From Scylla paramamosain (taxonomy: Eukaryota > Arthropoda > Malacostraca > Decapoda > Portunidae): a DNA stretch of 64,000 bases. The stretch is taken from positions 11,105,306-11,169,305 of the forward strand of contig NC_087156.1 of the NCBI RefSeq assembly GCF_035594125.1. The letters run 5' to 3'. The notes under the pieces were generated by a model. It was not told where the DNA came from, did not search any database, and worked only from the letters and a program-made list of their open reading frames with translations. The position numbers were made by a program, and so were the translations under genes. Below, piece after piece: positions 23,000 to 34,292 of the stretch. Positions within the stretch are counted from its first letter, which is position 1. Every line of letters starts with the position of its first letter.

Positions 23000-24034
23000 T
23001 GCCAGCTCCCTGTGGCTGTATCAAGACACCAGTCTCTTTGTGGCTGCATCGATCCAACCCCCTCGTTGTTGCTGCATCAAAGCAATAATCTCTTTGTGGC
23101 TGCATCAAGCCAACCCCTTCGTTGTGGTTGCTTCTTAGCAAGATTCTCGTTGTGGAGGCAGCATGCTCTTTGTGGCTGTATCGAGGCAAAAAATCTCGTT
23201 TTGGCTGTATAGCCAACCTCGTTGTGGCTGCATCGAGGCAACAATCTACTTTTGGCTGCATCGAGACAACAATCTCGTTGTGGCTTCATCGAGCCATCCC
23301 TCTCTTTGTGGCTGAATCGAGGCAGCAACCTCGTTGTGGCTGCATCGTGTCAACAATCGTTGCATGGCAACCAATCTAGTAGTGGCTGCATCGTTGCAAC
23401 AATCTATTTATGGCTGCATCGAGCCAACCCCTTCGTTGTTTCTGCAACGAGGCAAGAATCTCGTTGTGGCTATATCAAGGAAGGAAGATCATTGTAGCTG
23501 CATCTCGTTGTATCTTATAGAGCCAATCCCTTCGTTGAGGCTGCGTCGAGGTAGCAAGTTTGTTGTGGATGTACCGATGTAACAACCTCGTTCTGGCTGC
23601 ATCGTGGCAAAATTCCCTTTGTAGCTGCATCAAGGCATCAATCTTTTTGTTACTGCATCGAGAGAACATTCTCGATTAGCTGCATCGAGGCAACAATCTT
23701 CGTTTTTTCTGCATTAAAGGAACAATCCCGTTGTGGATGCATCAAGTCAGCAAGCTCATTGTGACTGCATTGAGCCAACGCCCTCGTTTTTTATGTATCA
23801 AATCAACAATGTCGTTGTGGGTGCATCTAGCCAACCCCTTCGTTGTGACTGCATCAAAACAGCAATATCGATTAGCTGCATCGAGACAGTAAGCTCGATG
23901 AAGATGTATCGAGTGACCAATCTCGTTGTGGTTGTATCGAACAAAACTTCTCTCTTTGGCTGCTTGGATGCAGCAAGCTCGTTGTGTCTGCATCGAGCCT
24001 ACCAACTCGTTGTTGCTGCATCAGACCGACAATC
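23000..24034 (-). repeat. Array block 1, minus orientation
   Basis: Units read TGGCTGCATCGAGGCAACAA on the given strand. Variant units with CCAACCCC(T/C)TCGTTGTGG are frequent. The block ends at the junction GCATCAGACC-GACAATC at about 24018-24034. Confidence 0.9.
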
Positions 24035-26013
24035 TTGATGCAGCCACAACGAGACTGTTGTCTCGATGCAACCACAAAGAGGTTGTTGCCTCGATGCTAC
24101 CAAAAGGTGATCATTACCTCGATGAGGCCACAACGAAATTGTTCTCTTGATGCTGCCACAACGAGGTTTTTGCCTGAATGGAACCACAAGGAGATTGTTG
24201 CCTCGATGCAGCCACAACAAAATTGTTCCTTCGACGCATACCTAGATTGTTGCCTCGATGCAGCCACAACGAGCTTGCTTCCTCGATTCAACCTCGATGC
24301 AGGGGTTGGCTTGAAGCGCCCACAACGAGATTGTTGCATCGATGCAACCACAACAAAATTGTTCCTTCGATGCAGTCACAACTAGATTGTTGCCTCCATT
24401 CAACCAGAACGAGCTTCTTGCCTCGATGAAGCCACAAAGAGATTGTTGCCTCCATGCAGCCGAAACAAAGAGATTAGCTCGATGCAGCTACAAAGAGACT
24501 GCTGCCTCGAAGCAAACACAATGAACTTGCTGCCTCGATGCTGCCACAACGAGATTGTTGAATTGATGCAACCACAATATGGATATTGGCTTGTTTCAGC
24601 CACGACGAGATTGTTGCTTCGATGCAGCCACAACGAAGGGGGTAGATCGATGTAGTGACAACGAGATTGGTGCATCGATGCAGCCAAAACAAGCTTGCTG
24701 CATCAATGCAGCAACAACGAGATTGTCGACTCTATGTAGTCAAAATGAGATTGTTGCCTAGATGCAGCCAAAACGAGATTGTTGCCTGCAGCAAAAACTA
24801 GGGGTTTGGCTCTATGTACCCACAACGAGATTTTTGCCTTGATGCAGCCACAATGAGCATGCTGCTTCAATGCAGCCACAACGAAATTGTTTAATCGCTG
24901 CAGCCACAACGAAGAGGTTGGCTCGATACACTCATACCTAACAAGATTCTTGCCTCGATGCAGCCACAACGAGCTTGCTTCCTCGATACAGCTACAATGA
25001 GATTGTTGCCTCGACGCAACCAAATCCAAATGGTTGGGTTCGATGCACCCACAACGAGACTGTTCCTTCGATGCAGCCACATCGAGATTGTTGCCTTGAT
25101 GCAGCTACAACAAGCTTGCTTCCTCGATGTAGACACAGCGAAGGGGTTGACTCGATGGAGCCACAACAAGGTTGCTGCCTCGATGCAGCCAAAACGATGT
25201 TGTTGCTAAATACAGCCACAACGAGGTGGTTGGCTCGCTGCAGCCACAACGAGATAGTTGCCTCGATGGAGCCATAAATATCGGGTTCGATCGATGCAGC
25301 CACAAAGAGATTGTTGCCTCGATGCAACCACAACGAGGGGGTTTCTTCGATGCAACTACAACGATATTTTTGCCTCGATAGAGCCACAACTAGATTGCTT
25401 CCTCGATATAACCACAATGAGAGGGTTGGCTCCATGCAGCCACAACGAAACGGAGCCACAACGAGATTGGTGCCTCGATGCAGCCACAACAAGCTTGCTG
25501 CATCGATGTAGCCAAAATGATATTGTTGCCACGATGCAGCAACAACAAAATTGTTGAATCAATGTATCCTCAACGAGACTATTGCCTCGATGCAGCCAAA
25601 ATGAGATTGTTGATTCGATGCAGCCACAACGAGATTGTTGCCTCGATGCAGCAAAAACGAGGGATCGGTCTCGAGGCACCCATAACGTGATTTTTTGTCT
25701 TGATCCTGCCACATCGAGTATGCTGCTTCGATGCAGCCACAACGAGATTGTTTCCTCGATGCAGCCATAACGAAGAAGTTGGTTCTATGCACCCATAACT
25801 AGATTGTTGCCTCGATGCAGTTACTACCAGATTGTTGCCTCGAGGTAACAACAACGAGGTTGTTGTCTCGCTGCATCCACATCGTGCTTGCTGCTTCGAT
25901 CCTGACACAACGAGCGTCTTGTCTCGATGTAGCCAAAAAGAGATTGTTGCATTGATGCAGCCACAAAGGGACTGTTCCATCGATACAAGCACAACGAAGG
26001 GGTTGGCTTGATG
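24035..26013 (+). repeat. Array block 2, plus orientation
   Basis: Units read TTGTTGCCTCGATGCAGCC. The variants GAGCTTGCTGCCTCGATG and GGGGGTTGGCTCGATG are interspersed with the ATTGTTGCC type. The right end is the palindrome at 26007-26020. Confidence 0.9.
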
Positions 26014-26933
26014 CATCAAGGCAATAATCCCGTTGTGGGTACATCGAAACGAACCCCCTCGTTATGGTTGCATGGATGCAACAATATCGTTGTCGCTGCA
26101 TCGAGCCTGTTCCTTTTTTGTGGCCTACCCCCTTTTTTGGCTCCATAGAGGCAGAAGCTCATTGTGGCTTCATCGAGGGAACAATCTTTGTGGCTCTATA
26201 AGGCAACAATCTCGTTGTGGGTGCATCGAGGCAACAATCTCGTTGTTACTGCATTGAGACAAGAATCTCGTTGTTGCTGCATCGAGGCAAGAATCTCGTT
26301 GTGGCTACATCGAGGCAGCAAGCTCGTTGTGGGGTGCATCTAGTCAAACCCCCTCATGGTGCCTTTTTCGAGGCAACAGTCTCGTTGTCCCAGGTACGAG
26401 TTAACCTCTCCGTTGTATCTGCATTCGTGGCAACAATTTTGTTGCGGCTGTATCGAGGCAACAGTCTCGTTGTGGCTGCATCAAGGCAACATTCTCGATA
26501 TAACTGCATCGAGGCAACTTCTTGTTGCTGCATCGAGGCAACAATCTCGGTGCGTCTGCATCGAGTCAACAATCTCAATTTTGCTGCATCAAGCCAAACC
26601 CCTTGTTGTAGATGCATATATCAAACAAGCTCATTGTGCCTGCATCGAGGCAACAATTTCTTTGTTGCTGCATCGTGGCAACAATCTCGTTCTGGCTGCA
26701 TCGAGGCAACAATCTCAATGTGGCTGCATCGATTCGAGAATCTCGTTGTTGCTGCATCGAGACAAGAACTCTCGCTGTGGCTACATCGTCGCAGCAAGTT
26801 CGTTGTGGATGCATCCAGGCACCAATCTCGTTGTGGCTGTATCGAGCCAAACACCCTCGTTGTGCCTGCATCGAGGCAACAGTCTCGTTGTCGCTGGTCC
26901 GAGTTAACCCATCCGTCACTGCTGCATGGAGGA
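26014..26933 (-). repeat. Array block 3, minus orientation
   Basis: About 33 units. An unusual variant containing CGAGTTAACC occurs at about 26393 and again at about 26896, 503 bp apart (18 units minus one base), which shows block duplication inside it. Confidence 0.9.
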
Positions 26934-27819
26934 GCCTCGATTGTTGTCTCGATGAAGCCATAACGAGATTGAGGCCTCGATGCAGCCACGTGATATTCTT
27001 GCCTTGATGTAGCCACAACGAGCTTGCTGCCTCGATGCAACCACAACGATGGTTGTTACCTCGATTCAAGCAGAACGATCTTGCTGCCTCGATGCAACCA
27101 CAACGAGATTGTTGCCTCCATGCAGCAATATTTGCCTCAAAGCAAGCGCAACGAGCATGTTTCCTCGATGCAGCCACAACGATACAGCCACAATGTGATT
27201 GTTGCCTCGAAACTACCACAGCTGCAGCGAAGAGGTTGGCTCGATGCAGTCACAATGAGATTGTTGCCTCGAAGCAGTTACAACGAGATTGGTTCCTCGA
27301 TGCAGCAACAAAGAGAATGTTGCCTCAAAGTAGCCACAACGAGACTGTTTCCTCGATGCAGACAAAACAAGTTTGTTGCCCTGATGCAGCCACAAATAAT
27401 ATATTGGATCAATGCAGCCACAACAAGATTGATGTCTCGATGAAGCGAGAACGAGCTTGCTGCCTTGATGCAGCCACAACGAGATTGTTGTCTCGATGCA
27501 GCCTCAACGAAGTTATTGCCTTGATGCAGCCACAGCGAGAGTCTTGCCTCGAAAAAAACACATCGAGCTTGCTGCCTCTATAAAGCCAGAGCGAGATTAT
27601 TGCCTCGATGTAGCCACAACGAAGGGTTTGGCACGATGCAGCCACAAAGAGATTGTTGCCTCGATGCAGCCACAGACACAACAAGGTGCTTGGCTCGATG
27701 CAGACATAAAGAAATTGTTGCCTTGAAGGGTATGGCACGATGCAGCTACAACGAGACCGTTTCCTCGATGCAGCCACAACAAGATTGTTACCTCGATGCA
27801 CTCACAAAGAGATTCTTGC
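26934..27819 (+). repeat. Array block 4, plus orientation
   Basis: About 32 units of mixed variants. The block ends in GATTCTTGCG-AATATGCATC, where the orientation changes. Confidence 0.9.
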
Positions 27820-27930
27820 GAATATGCATCGTTCTTCATCTCGTTGTAGCTGCATCGAGGCAACAATCTCGTTCAGGCTGCATCGAGGCAAAGATGATGT
27901 TGTAACTGCATCAGACCAACAATCATGCAA
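27820..27930 (-). repeat. Array block 5, short minus-orientation block
   Basis: Four units read in minus orientation and finish with TGCATCAGACCAACAATC. Block 7 (31677-31785) is a duplicate of this block. Confidence 0.88.
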
Positions 27931-30306
27931 CAATCGATGGAGCCACAAGGTGATCATTGCCTCGATGCGGCCACAACGAGATTGTTGCTCGATGCTGCCA
28001 CAACGGGGTTTTTGCCTTGATTAAACCATAAAGAAATTATTGCCTCGATGCAACTACAACAAGGGGGTTGCCCCGATGAAGTCACAACGAGATTGTTGCC
28101 TCGATGCAGCCACAACGAGATTGCTTCCTCGATGTAGCCACAACGAGATTGTTACCTCGATGCAGTGTCAAAAAACGGGTTGGCTAGATACAGCCAGAAC
28201 AAGATTTTTCCCTCGATGCAGCTACATCGAAGGGTTTGGCGTTATGTAGCCACAACGATTGTTGCCTCGATGCAACCAGAACAAGACTGTTGCTTCGATG
28301 CAGCCACAACTACATTGTTGCCTCCATGCATCCACAATGAGACTGCTGCCTCGATGCAGCCACAAAAAGATTGTTGCCTCGATGCACCCACAACGAGATT
28401 GTTGCCTTGATACAGCCACAACGAGATTGTTGGTTCGAAACAACCACAACGCAGTAGGTGCCTCGGAGCAGTCACAACGAGATTGTTGTCTTGATGCAAC
28501 CACAACGAGGGGGTTGGCTTGATGCAGCCACAACGAGCTTGCTACCTCGATGCAGCCACAACGAGATTGTTGCCTCGATGCAGCCACAATAAAGGGGTTT
28601 ACTTGTTGCAGCTACAACGACATTATTGACTCGATGCAGTGACAGCGAGGGGGTTAGTTCCATGCAGCCACAACGACATTTTCACCTCGATGGTGCCACA
28701 AAGAACTTGTTGGCTCGATGCAGCCACGACGAGATTCTTGCTTCAATGCATCTACAACGAAGGGATTGGCTCGATGTAGCGACAACGAGATAGGTGCCTC
28801 GATGCAGCCAAAATGAGACTATTGCCTAGATGCGACCTCAATAAGATTGTTGCTTAGATGCAGCAAAAACTAGAGTTTTGCCTCAACGAGATTTTTGCCT
28901 TGATGTAGCCACAACGAGCATGCTGCCTCGATGCAGCCACAACGAGATTGTTTACTTGATGCAGCCACAACGAAGAGGTTGGCTGCCTCGATGTAGCCAG
29001 AACGAGCTTACTGCCTCAATACAGCGACAACGAGATTATTCCCTCGATGCAACCACATCCAGATGGTTGGGTTCGATGCAGCTACAACGAGATTGTTGCT
29101 TCGATGCATCAACAACAAGATTGTTGCCTTGATGCAGCCACAACGAGATTGCTGCCTCGATGTAAACACAACAAGGGTGTTGGCTCGATGCTGCCACAAA
29201 GAGAATGTTGCCTCGATGCAGCCACAATGAGGTGGTTGGCCCTCTGCAGCCACAACGAGATAGTTGCCTCGATGGAGCCTCAAAGAGGGGTTTGGATCGA
29301 TGGAGCCACAATGAGATTATCGCCTCGATGCAGCCACAACGAGGGAGTTGCCTCGATACAGCCACACCAAGCTTGCTGCAACGATGTAGCAAGAACGATT
29401 GCTACATTGTTGCCTCGATGTAGCCACAACGAGAATGTTGCCTCGATGCAGCCAAAATGAGATTGTTGCCTCGATGCAGCAACAACGAGATTGTTGCCTC
29501 GATGTTGACTCAACGAGATTGTTGCTTCGATGGAGCCAAAATCAGATTGTTGCCTCGGTGCAGCCACAATGAGAAAAACAATGAGGAAAAACGAAGGGCT
29601 CTATGCACCCAAAACGAGATGTTTGCCTTGATGCAGCCACAACGAGCATGCTGCCTTAATGCAGCCACAAGATTGTGGTCGATCGATGATCGTTTCCTCG
29701 ATGCACTCATACCGTAGAAGTTGGCTCGATGCACCCATAACTAGACTGTTGCCTCGTGGCAGCAACAATGAGCTTGTTGCCTCGCTGCAGCCACATCGAG
29801 GTTGCTGCTTCTATCCAGACACAATGAGCGTGTTGTTTCAGTGTAACCATAAAGAGATTGTTGCCTTGATGCAGCCACAACGAGATTGTTCTATCGATAC
29901 AGAAACAACGAAGGGGTTGGCTTGATGCATCCACGTCGAGAGTCCTGCTTCGATGTAACGACAACAAGGAGATTGGTTTTATACAGCCATAACGAAATTG
30001 ATGACTGCATGCAGCCACAACGAGCTCGCTGCCTCGATGTAGATACAACGAAATTGTTGCCTCGATTCATCCTCAACGAGATTGTTGCCTCGATATAGCC
30101 GCAACGAGGTTCTTGCGTCGACGCAGCCAGAACGAGGGGGTTGGCTCGATGCAGCCACAAAGAGATTGTTGTCTCGATTGAGCCAGAACTAGTTTACTGC
30201 CTCTATGCATCCACAATGAGATTGTTGCCTCGGTGAAGCCACAATAATACCATTTCCTCGGTGCAGCCACAACGAGATTGTTACCTCCATGCAGTCACAA
30301 TGAGAT
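27931..30306 (+). repeat. Array block 6, plus orientation
   Basis: About 85 units. The part near 28850-29400 repeats the order of variants seen at 24780-25440 in block 2. The block is interrupted on its right by the CR1-like LINE. Confidence 0.9.
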
Positions 30307-31676
30307 GCGTCTAATTATAGACCTGTCAGCTTAACTTCAATTGTAGGTAAAATGTTAGAGTCAATAATAGCGAGGAACATTAAGGAACATTTAGACTAAC
30401 ATAACTTGATAAATCAGTCACAGCATGGCTTCACGAAGGGGAAGTGTTGCCTGACAAACTTGTTAAGTCTTTACAGTAAGGTGTACGAGGCAGTAGATAA
30501 TGGTGATAGTTATGATATCTTATATCTTTAGTAAAGCATTTGACAAGGTACCCCATCAAAGGCTCCTGAGAAAGGGTAGGGCACACGGGATAGATGGGAA
30601 GGTTTTAGGCTGGATAGGGTCATGGTTTGGTAACAGGCGACAGAGAGTGCTAATAAACGGCTCGAAATCCGAGTGGGGTCATGTAATTAGTGGGGTGCCA
30701 CAGGGATCAGTATTAGGGCCATTGTTATTTCTAATATATATCAATGACTTGGATAGTGGAATTAGTAGTGATGTTAGTAAATTTGCGGATGACACAAAGA
30801 TAGGTAGATTAATTAGGTCAGAATTGGATGCCATCGCCTTGCAGGCAGACTTAGATACAATGAATGAATGGACGGATAGATGGCAAATGCAATTTAATAT
30901 CAATAAATGCAAAGTGCTTAGCGTAGGTAGAGGAAACCCACACAGTAGGTACACATTAAACAACCAAACTCTGGTAGGTACAGGGTACGAGAAAGATTTA
31001 GGAGTTATAGTTAGCTCTGAACTCCGTCTAGGGAAACAATGCATAGAAGCCAGAAACAAGGCAAATAGGGTATTAGGATTCATTTTTAGGAGTGTTATAA
31101 GTAGAAGGCCGGAAGTAATATTAAAGTTATACTTGGCGCTGGTCAGACCTCATCTAGACTACGCGGTGCAGTTCTGGTCCCCACATTACAGGAAAGATAT
31201 AGGTCTATTAGAATCAGTACAGAGGAGAGTGACTAAAAGGATACAAGGGATGAGGAGTATTCCTCACGAGGCGAGGTTGAAGCTGTTAAATTTACATTCT
31301 CTAGAGAGACGTAGGTTAAGAGGGGACCTGACAGAAGTCTTTAAGTGGTATAAGGGTTATAACAAGGGAGATGTAAGCAAAATTCTTAGGATCAGCCAGG
31401 GCAGAACAAGAAATGACGGGTTCAAGCTTAAAAAATTTAGGTTTAGGAAGGAGATAGGAAAAAATTGGTTCTCAAATAGAGTGGTAGATGAGTGGAACGG
31501 ACTCAGTAATCATGTAGTTAGTGCTAGGACACTAGAGAGCTTTAAGAGAAGATTAGACAAGTTTATGGATGGAGATAACAGATGGAAATAGGTAGGTGTG
31601 TTTCATACAGGGACTGCCACGTGTAAGCCTGGTAGCTTCTTGCAGCTTCCCTTATTTCTTATGTTCTTATGTTCTT
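30307..31676 (+). mobile_element. CR1-like LINE inserted in the array, 5'-truncated, plus strand
   Basis: The element starts inside the reverse-transcriptase region (GCGTCTAATTATAGACC, matching the minus strand of the 10.2-kb copy) and ends with the CTTATGTT tail repeats at 31676, identical to the tail of the 8.85-kb copy. Array sequence lies on both sides. Length is 1.37 kb. No clear target-site duplication is evident: GATGCG lies before it and GCGAAGATG after it. Confidence 0.95.
30500..31591 (+). pseudogene. CR1-like LINE reverse transcriptase and C-terminal region
   Basis: This 363-residue frame is the longest in the window with real homology. It contains SKAFDKVPHQRLLRK (11-25), GVPQGSVLGPLLF (65-77), motif C FADD (95-98), RPHLDYAVQFWSPHYRKDIG, SLERRRLRGDLTEVFKWYKG and the terminal NWFSNRVVDEWNGLS. 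Compared with the 8.85-kb copy, five bases are missing just before SKAFD, removing the motif A catalytic Asp and shifting the frame. The preceding LINE sequence (30311-30500) is in another frame and has a stop (CATTTAGACTAACAT region near 30390). The apparent start Met is an accident of the frameshift, so this is a fossil and not a gene. Confidence 0.93.
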
Positions 31677-31785
31677 GCGAAGATGCAGCGTTGTTCATCT
31701 CTTTGTAGCTGCATTGAGACAACAATCTCGTTGTGGCTGCATCAATAGGCAACAATATTGTTGTAAGTGCATCAGACCAAAAATC
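31677..31785 (-). repeat. Array block 7, short minus-orientation block
   Basis: Four units directly follow the LINE tail and match block 5 unit by unit (GCATCGTTCTTCATCTC against GCAGCGTTGTTCATCTC), ending in TGCATCAGACCAAAAATC. Confidence 0.88.
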
Positions 31786-34292
31786 TTGATGCAGCCACAA
31801 CGAGATTGTTGCCTCGATGCAGCCACAACGAGGGTGTTGTCTCTATGGAGCCACAACGAGATTGGTGACAGAATGCAGCCAGAAAGAGCTTGCTGCCTGA
31901 ACGCAGCCACAACGAGATTGTTGTATCGATGCAGCCACAAAGAGGTTGTTACCTCAATGCAGCCACAAGGTGATCAATGCCTCTATGCAACCACAATGAG
32001 CCAATGATACACCGACAACGAGATTGTTGCCTCGATGCAGCCTCAAAAAAAGGGGATGGCTTGATGCAGCCAGAACGAGATTTTTACCTCGATGCAGCCA
32101 CAAAGAAGGGGCTGGCTGGATGTAGCCACAACGAGATTGTTACCTCGATACAGACACAACAAGATTGTTGCTTCCATGAAGCCACAAAGAGATTGTTGCC
32201 TCCATGCAGTCACAACGAACTTGCTGCCTCGATGTATCCAAAACGAGATTGTTGCCTCGATGAAGCCACAACGATATTGGTACCTAGATGCAGCTACAAC
32301 GAGATTGATGCCTGCATGCAGCCACAACGAGGAGGTTGGCCTGATCCAGCCACAACGAGCCTGCTACCTCGATGTAGCCACAACGAGATTGTTGCCTCGA
32401 TGTAGCCAAAGTGAAGAGGTTAGCTCGTTGCAGGTACAATGAGACTGTTGCATCAAAGCAGCCACAATGACATTGGTGCCTCGATGCTGCACCAACGAGA
32501 CTGTTAACTCGATATAGTCATAATAAAGGTGTTGTCTTGTTGTAGCCACGACAAGATTGTTGCCTCGATGCAGCCATAGCGAGGGGGTTTGCTCGATGTA
32601 GCGAGAACGAGATTGTTGCCTCGATTCAGCCACAACGAGATTATTACCTCGATGCAGCAAAAACTATGGGTTTGGCTCTATGCACCCACAACGAGATTTT
32701 TGCCTTGATGCAGCCACAACGAACATGCTGCCTCGATGCAGCCACAGCGAGATTGTTTCCTCGATGCAGCCACAAGGAAGAGGTTCGCTCGATGCACCCA
32801 AAACTATATTGTTGCCTTGATGCATCCACAACGAGATTCTTGCCTTGAGGCAGCTGCAACGAGCCTGCTGTCCCGATGTAGTCACAGCGAGGGGGTTGGC
32901 TTGAGATAGCCAGAATGAGAATGTTGTCTCAATACAGCCACGACAAGGTTGCTGCCTCGATGTAGCCACAACGGTATTGTTGCCTCAATGCAGCCACAAC
33001 GAGGGGGTTGAATCGCTGCAGCCACAACAAGATAATAGCGTCAATGGTGCCACAAAGAGTGGGTTGGATCGATGTTGTTGCTTCGATGCAGTGAAAATGA
33101 GATTGTTGTTTCGATGCAGCAACAACGATATTGTTGCCTAGATGCAGCAAAATCGTGGGGTTTGTTTTTTTGCACCCACAACGAGATTTTTGCCTTGATT
33201 CAGCCACAACGAGCATCATGCCTCGATGCAGCCACAACGCAATTGTTTCCACAACGAAGAGGTTGGCTTGATGCACCCATAATTAAATTCTTGCCTCGAT
33301 GCAGCCAGAACGAGCTTGCTGTCTCGATGCACCTAGAACGAGATTGTTGCCTCGATGCTCATCCAATGGGTTTGGCTCGATGTAGCCACAACGGGATTCT
33401 TACTTCGATGCAGCCACAACGAGATTGTTGCTTTGGTGCAACTACAACGATCTTGCTGCCTCGAAGTACCCATAGCGAGGTGGTTGGCTCAATGGAGACA
33501 CAACGAGAATGTTACCTCGATGCATCCTCAACAAGGTTGCTGTCTTGATGAAGCCACAACGATATTGTTGCCTCAATGCAGCCACAACGAGGGGGTTGTA
33601 TCACTGCAGCCACAACGAGATAATAGCGTCGATGGAGCCACAAAGAGGGGGTTGGATCCATGCAGCCACAACGAGATTGTTGCCTTCATGAAGCCACAAC
33701 GAGAGGGTTGGTTCGATGCAACCACAACGAGATTGTTGCCTCGATGCAGCCATAACGAGCTTGCTTCCTCGATGTAACCACAACGAAGGGGTTGGTTCCA
33801 TGCAGCCACAATGAGATTGTTGTTTCGATGCGGCCACAACGAAGGGGTTTGCTCGATGCATCCATAACGAGATTTGTGCCTCGATGCAGCCACAACAAGC
33901 TTGATGCATTGATGCAGCAACAACGAGACTGTTGCCTCGATGTATCCACAAAGAGAAGATTGCCTCGATGCAGTCAAAATGAGATTGTTGCCTAGATGCA
34001 GCAAAAACGAGGGGTTTCGATTTTTGCACCCACAACGAGGTTTTTGCCTTGATTCAGCCACAACGAGCATGCTGCCTCGATGCAGCCACAACGCGATTGT
34101 TTCCTCGATGTAGCCACAAGAAAGAGGTTGGCTCGATGCACCTATGACTAGATAGCTGCCTCGATGCAGCCAGAATCCACGTAGAATCGACGCACATCCA
34201 ATGGGTTAGGCTCGATGCAGCCACAACGAGATTGTTGCTTCGATGCAGCCACATAGAGATTGTTGCCTTGATGCAGTTACAATGAGCTTGCT
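31786..34292 (+). repeat. Array block 8, plus orientation
   Basis: About 90 units with the left-domain variants. It includes three copies of the ACGAGATTTTTGCCTTGAT module (about 32691, 33181 and 34033). Orientation changes at GAGCTTGCTTCAAGGCAAC. Confidence 0.9.

Noticed and set aside
26217..26963. 248-codon plus-strand open frame
   Set aside because: It lies in array block 3 and is the generic minus-consensus peptide of the satellite with a chance absence of stops.
30679..31083. Antisense open frame inside the CR1-like copy (also 9561-9851, 10254-10547 and 19015-19470)
   Set aside because: These are shadows of the reverse-transcriptase and endonuclease coding sequence on the opposite strand.
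30500..31591. Intact 363-residue cellular gene or active LINE
   Set aside because: The frame is a 5'-truncated LINE with motif A destroyed by a deletion; the Met is created by the frameshift.
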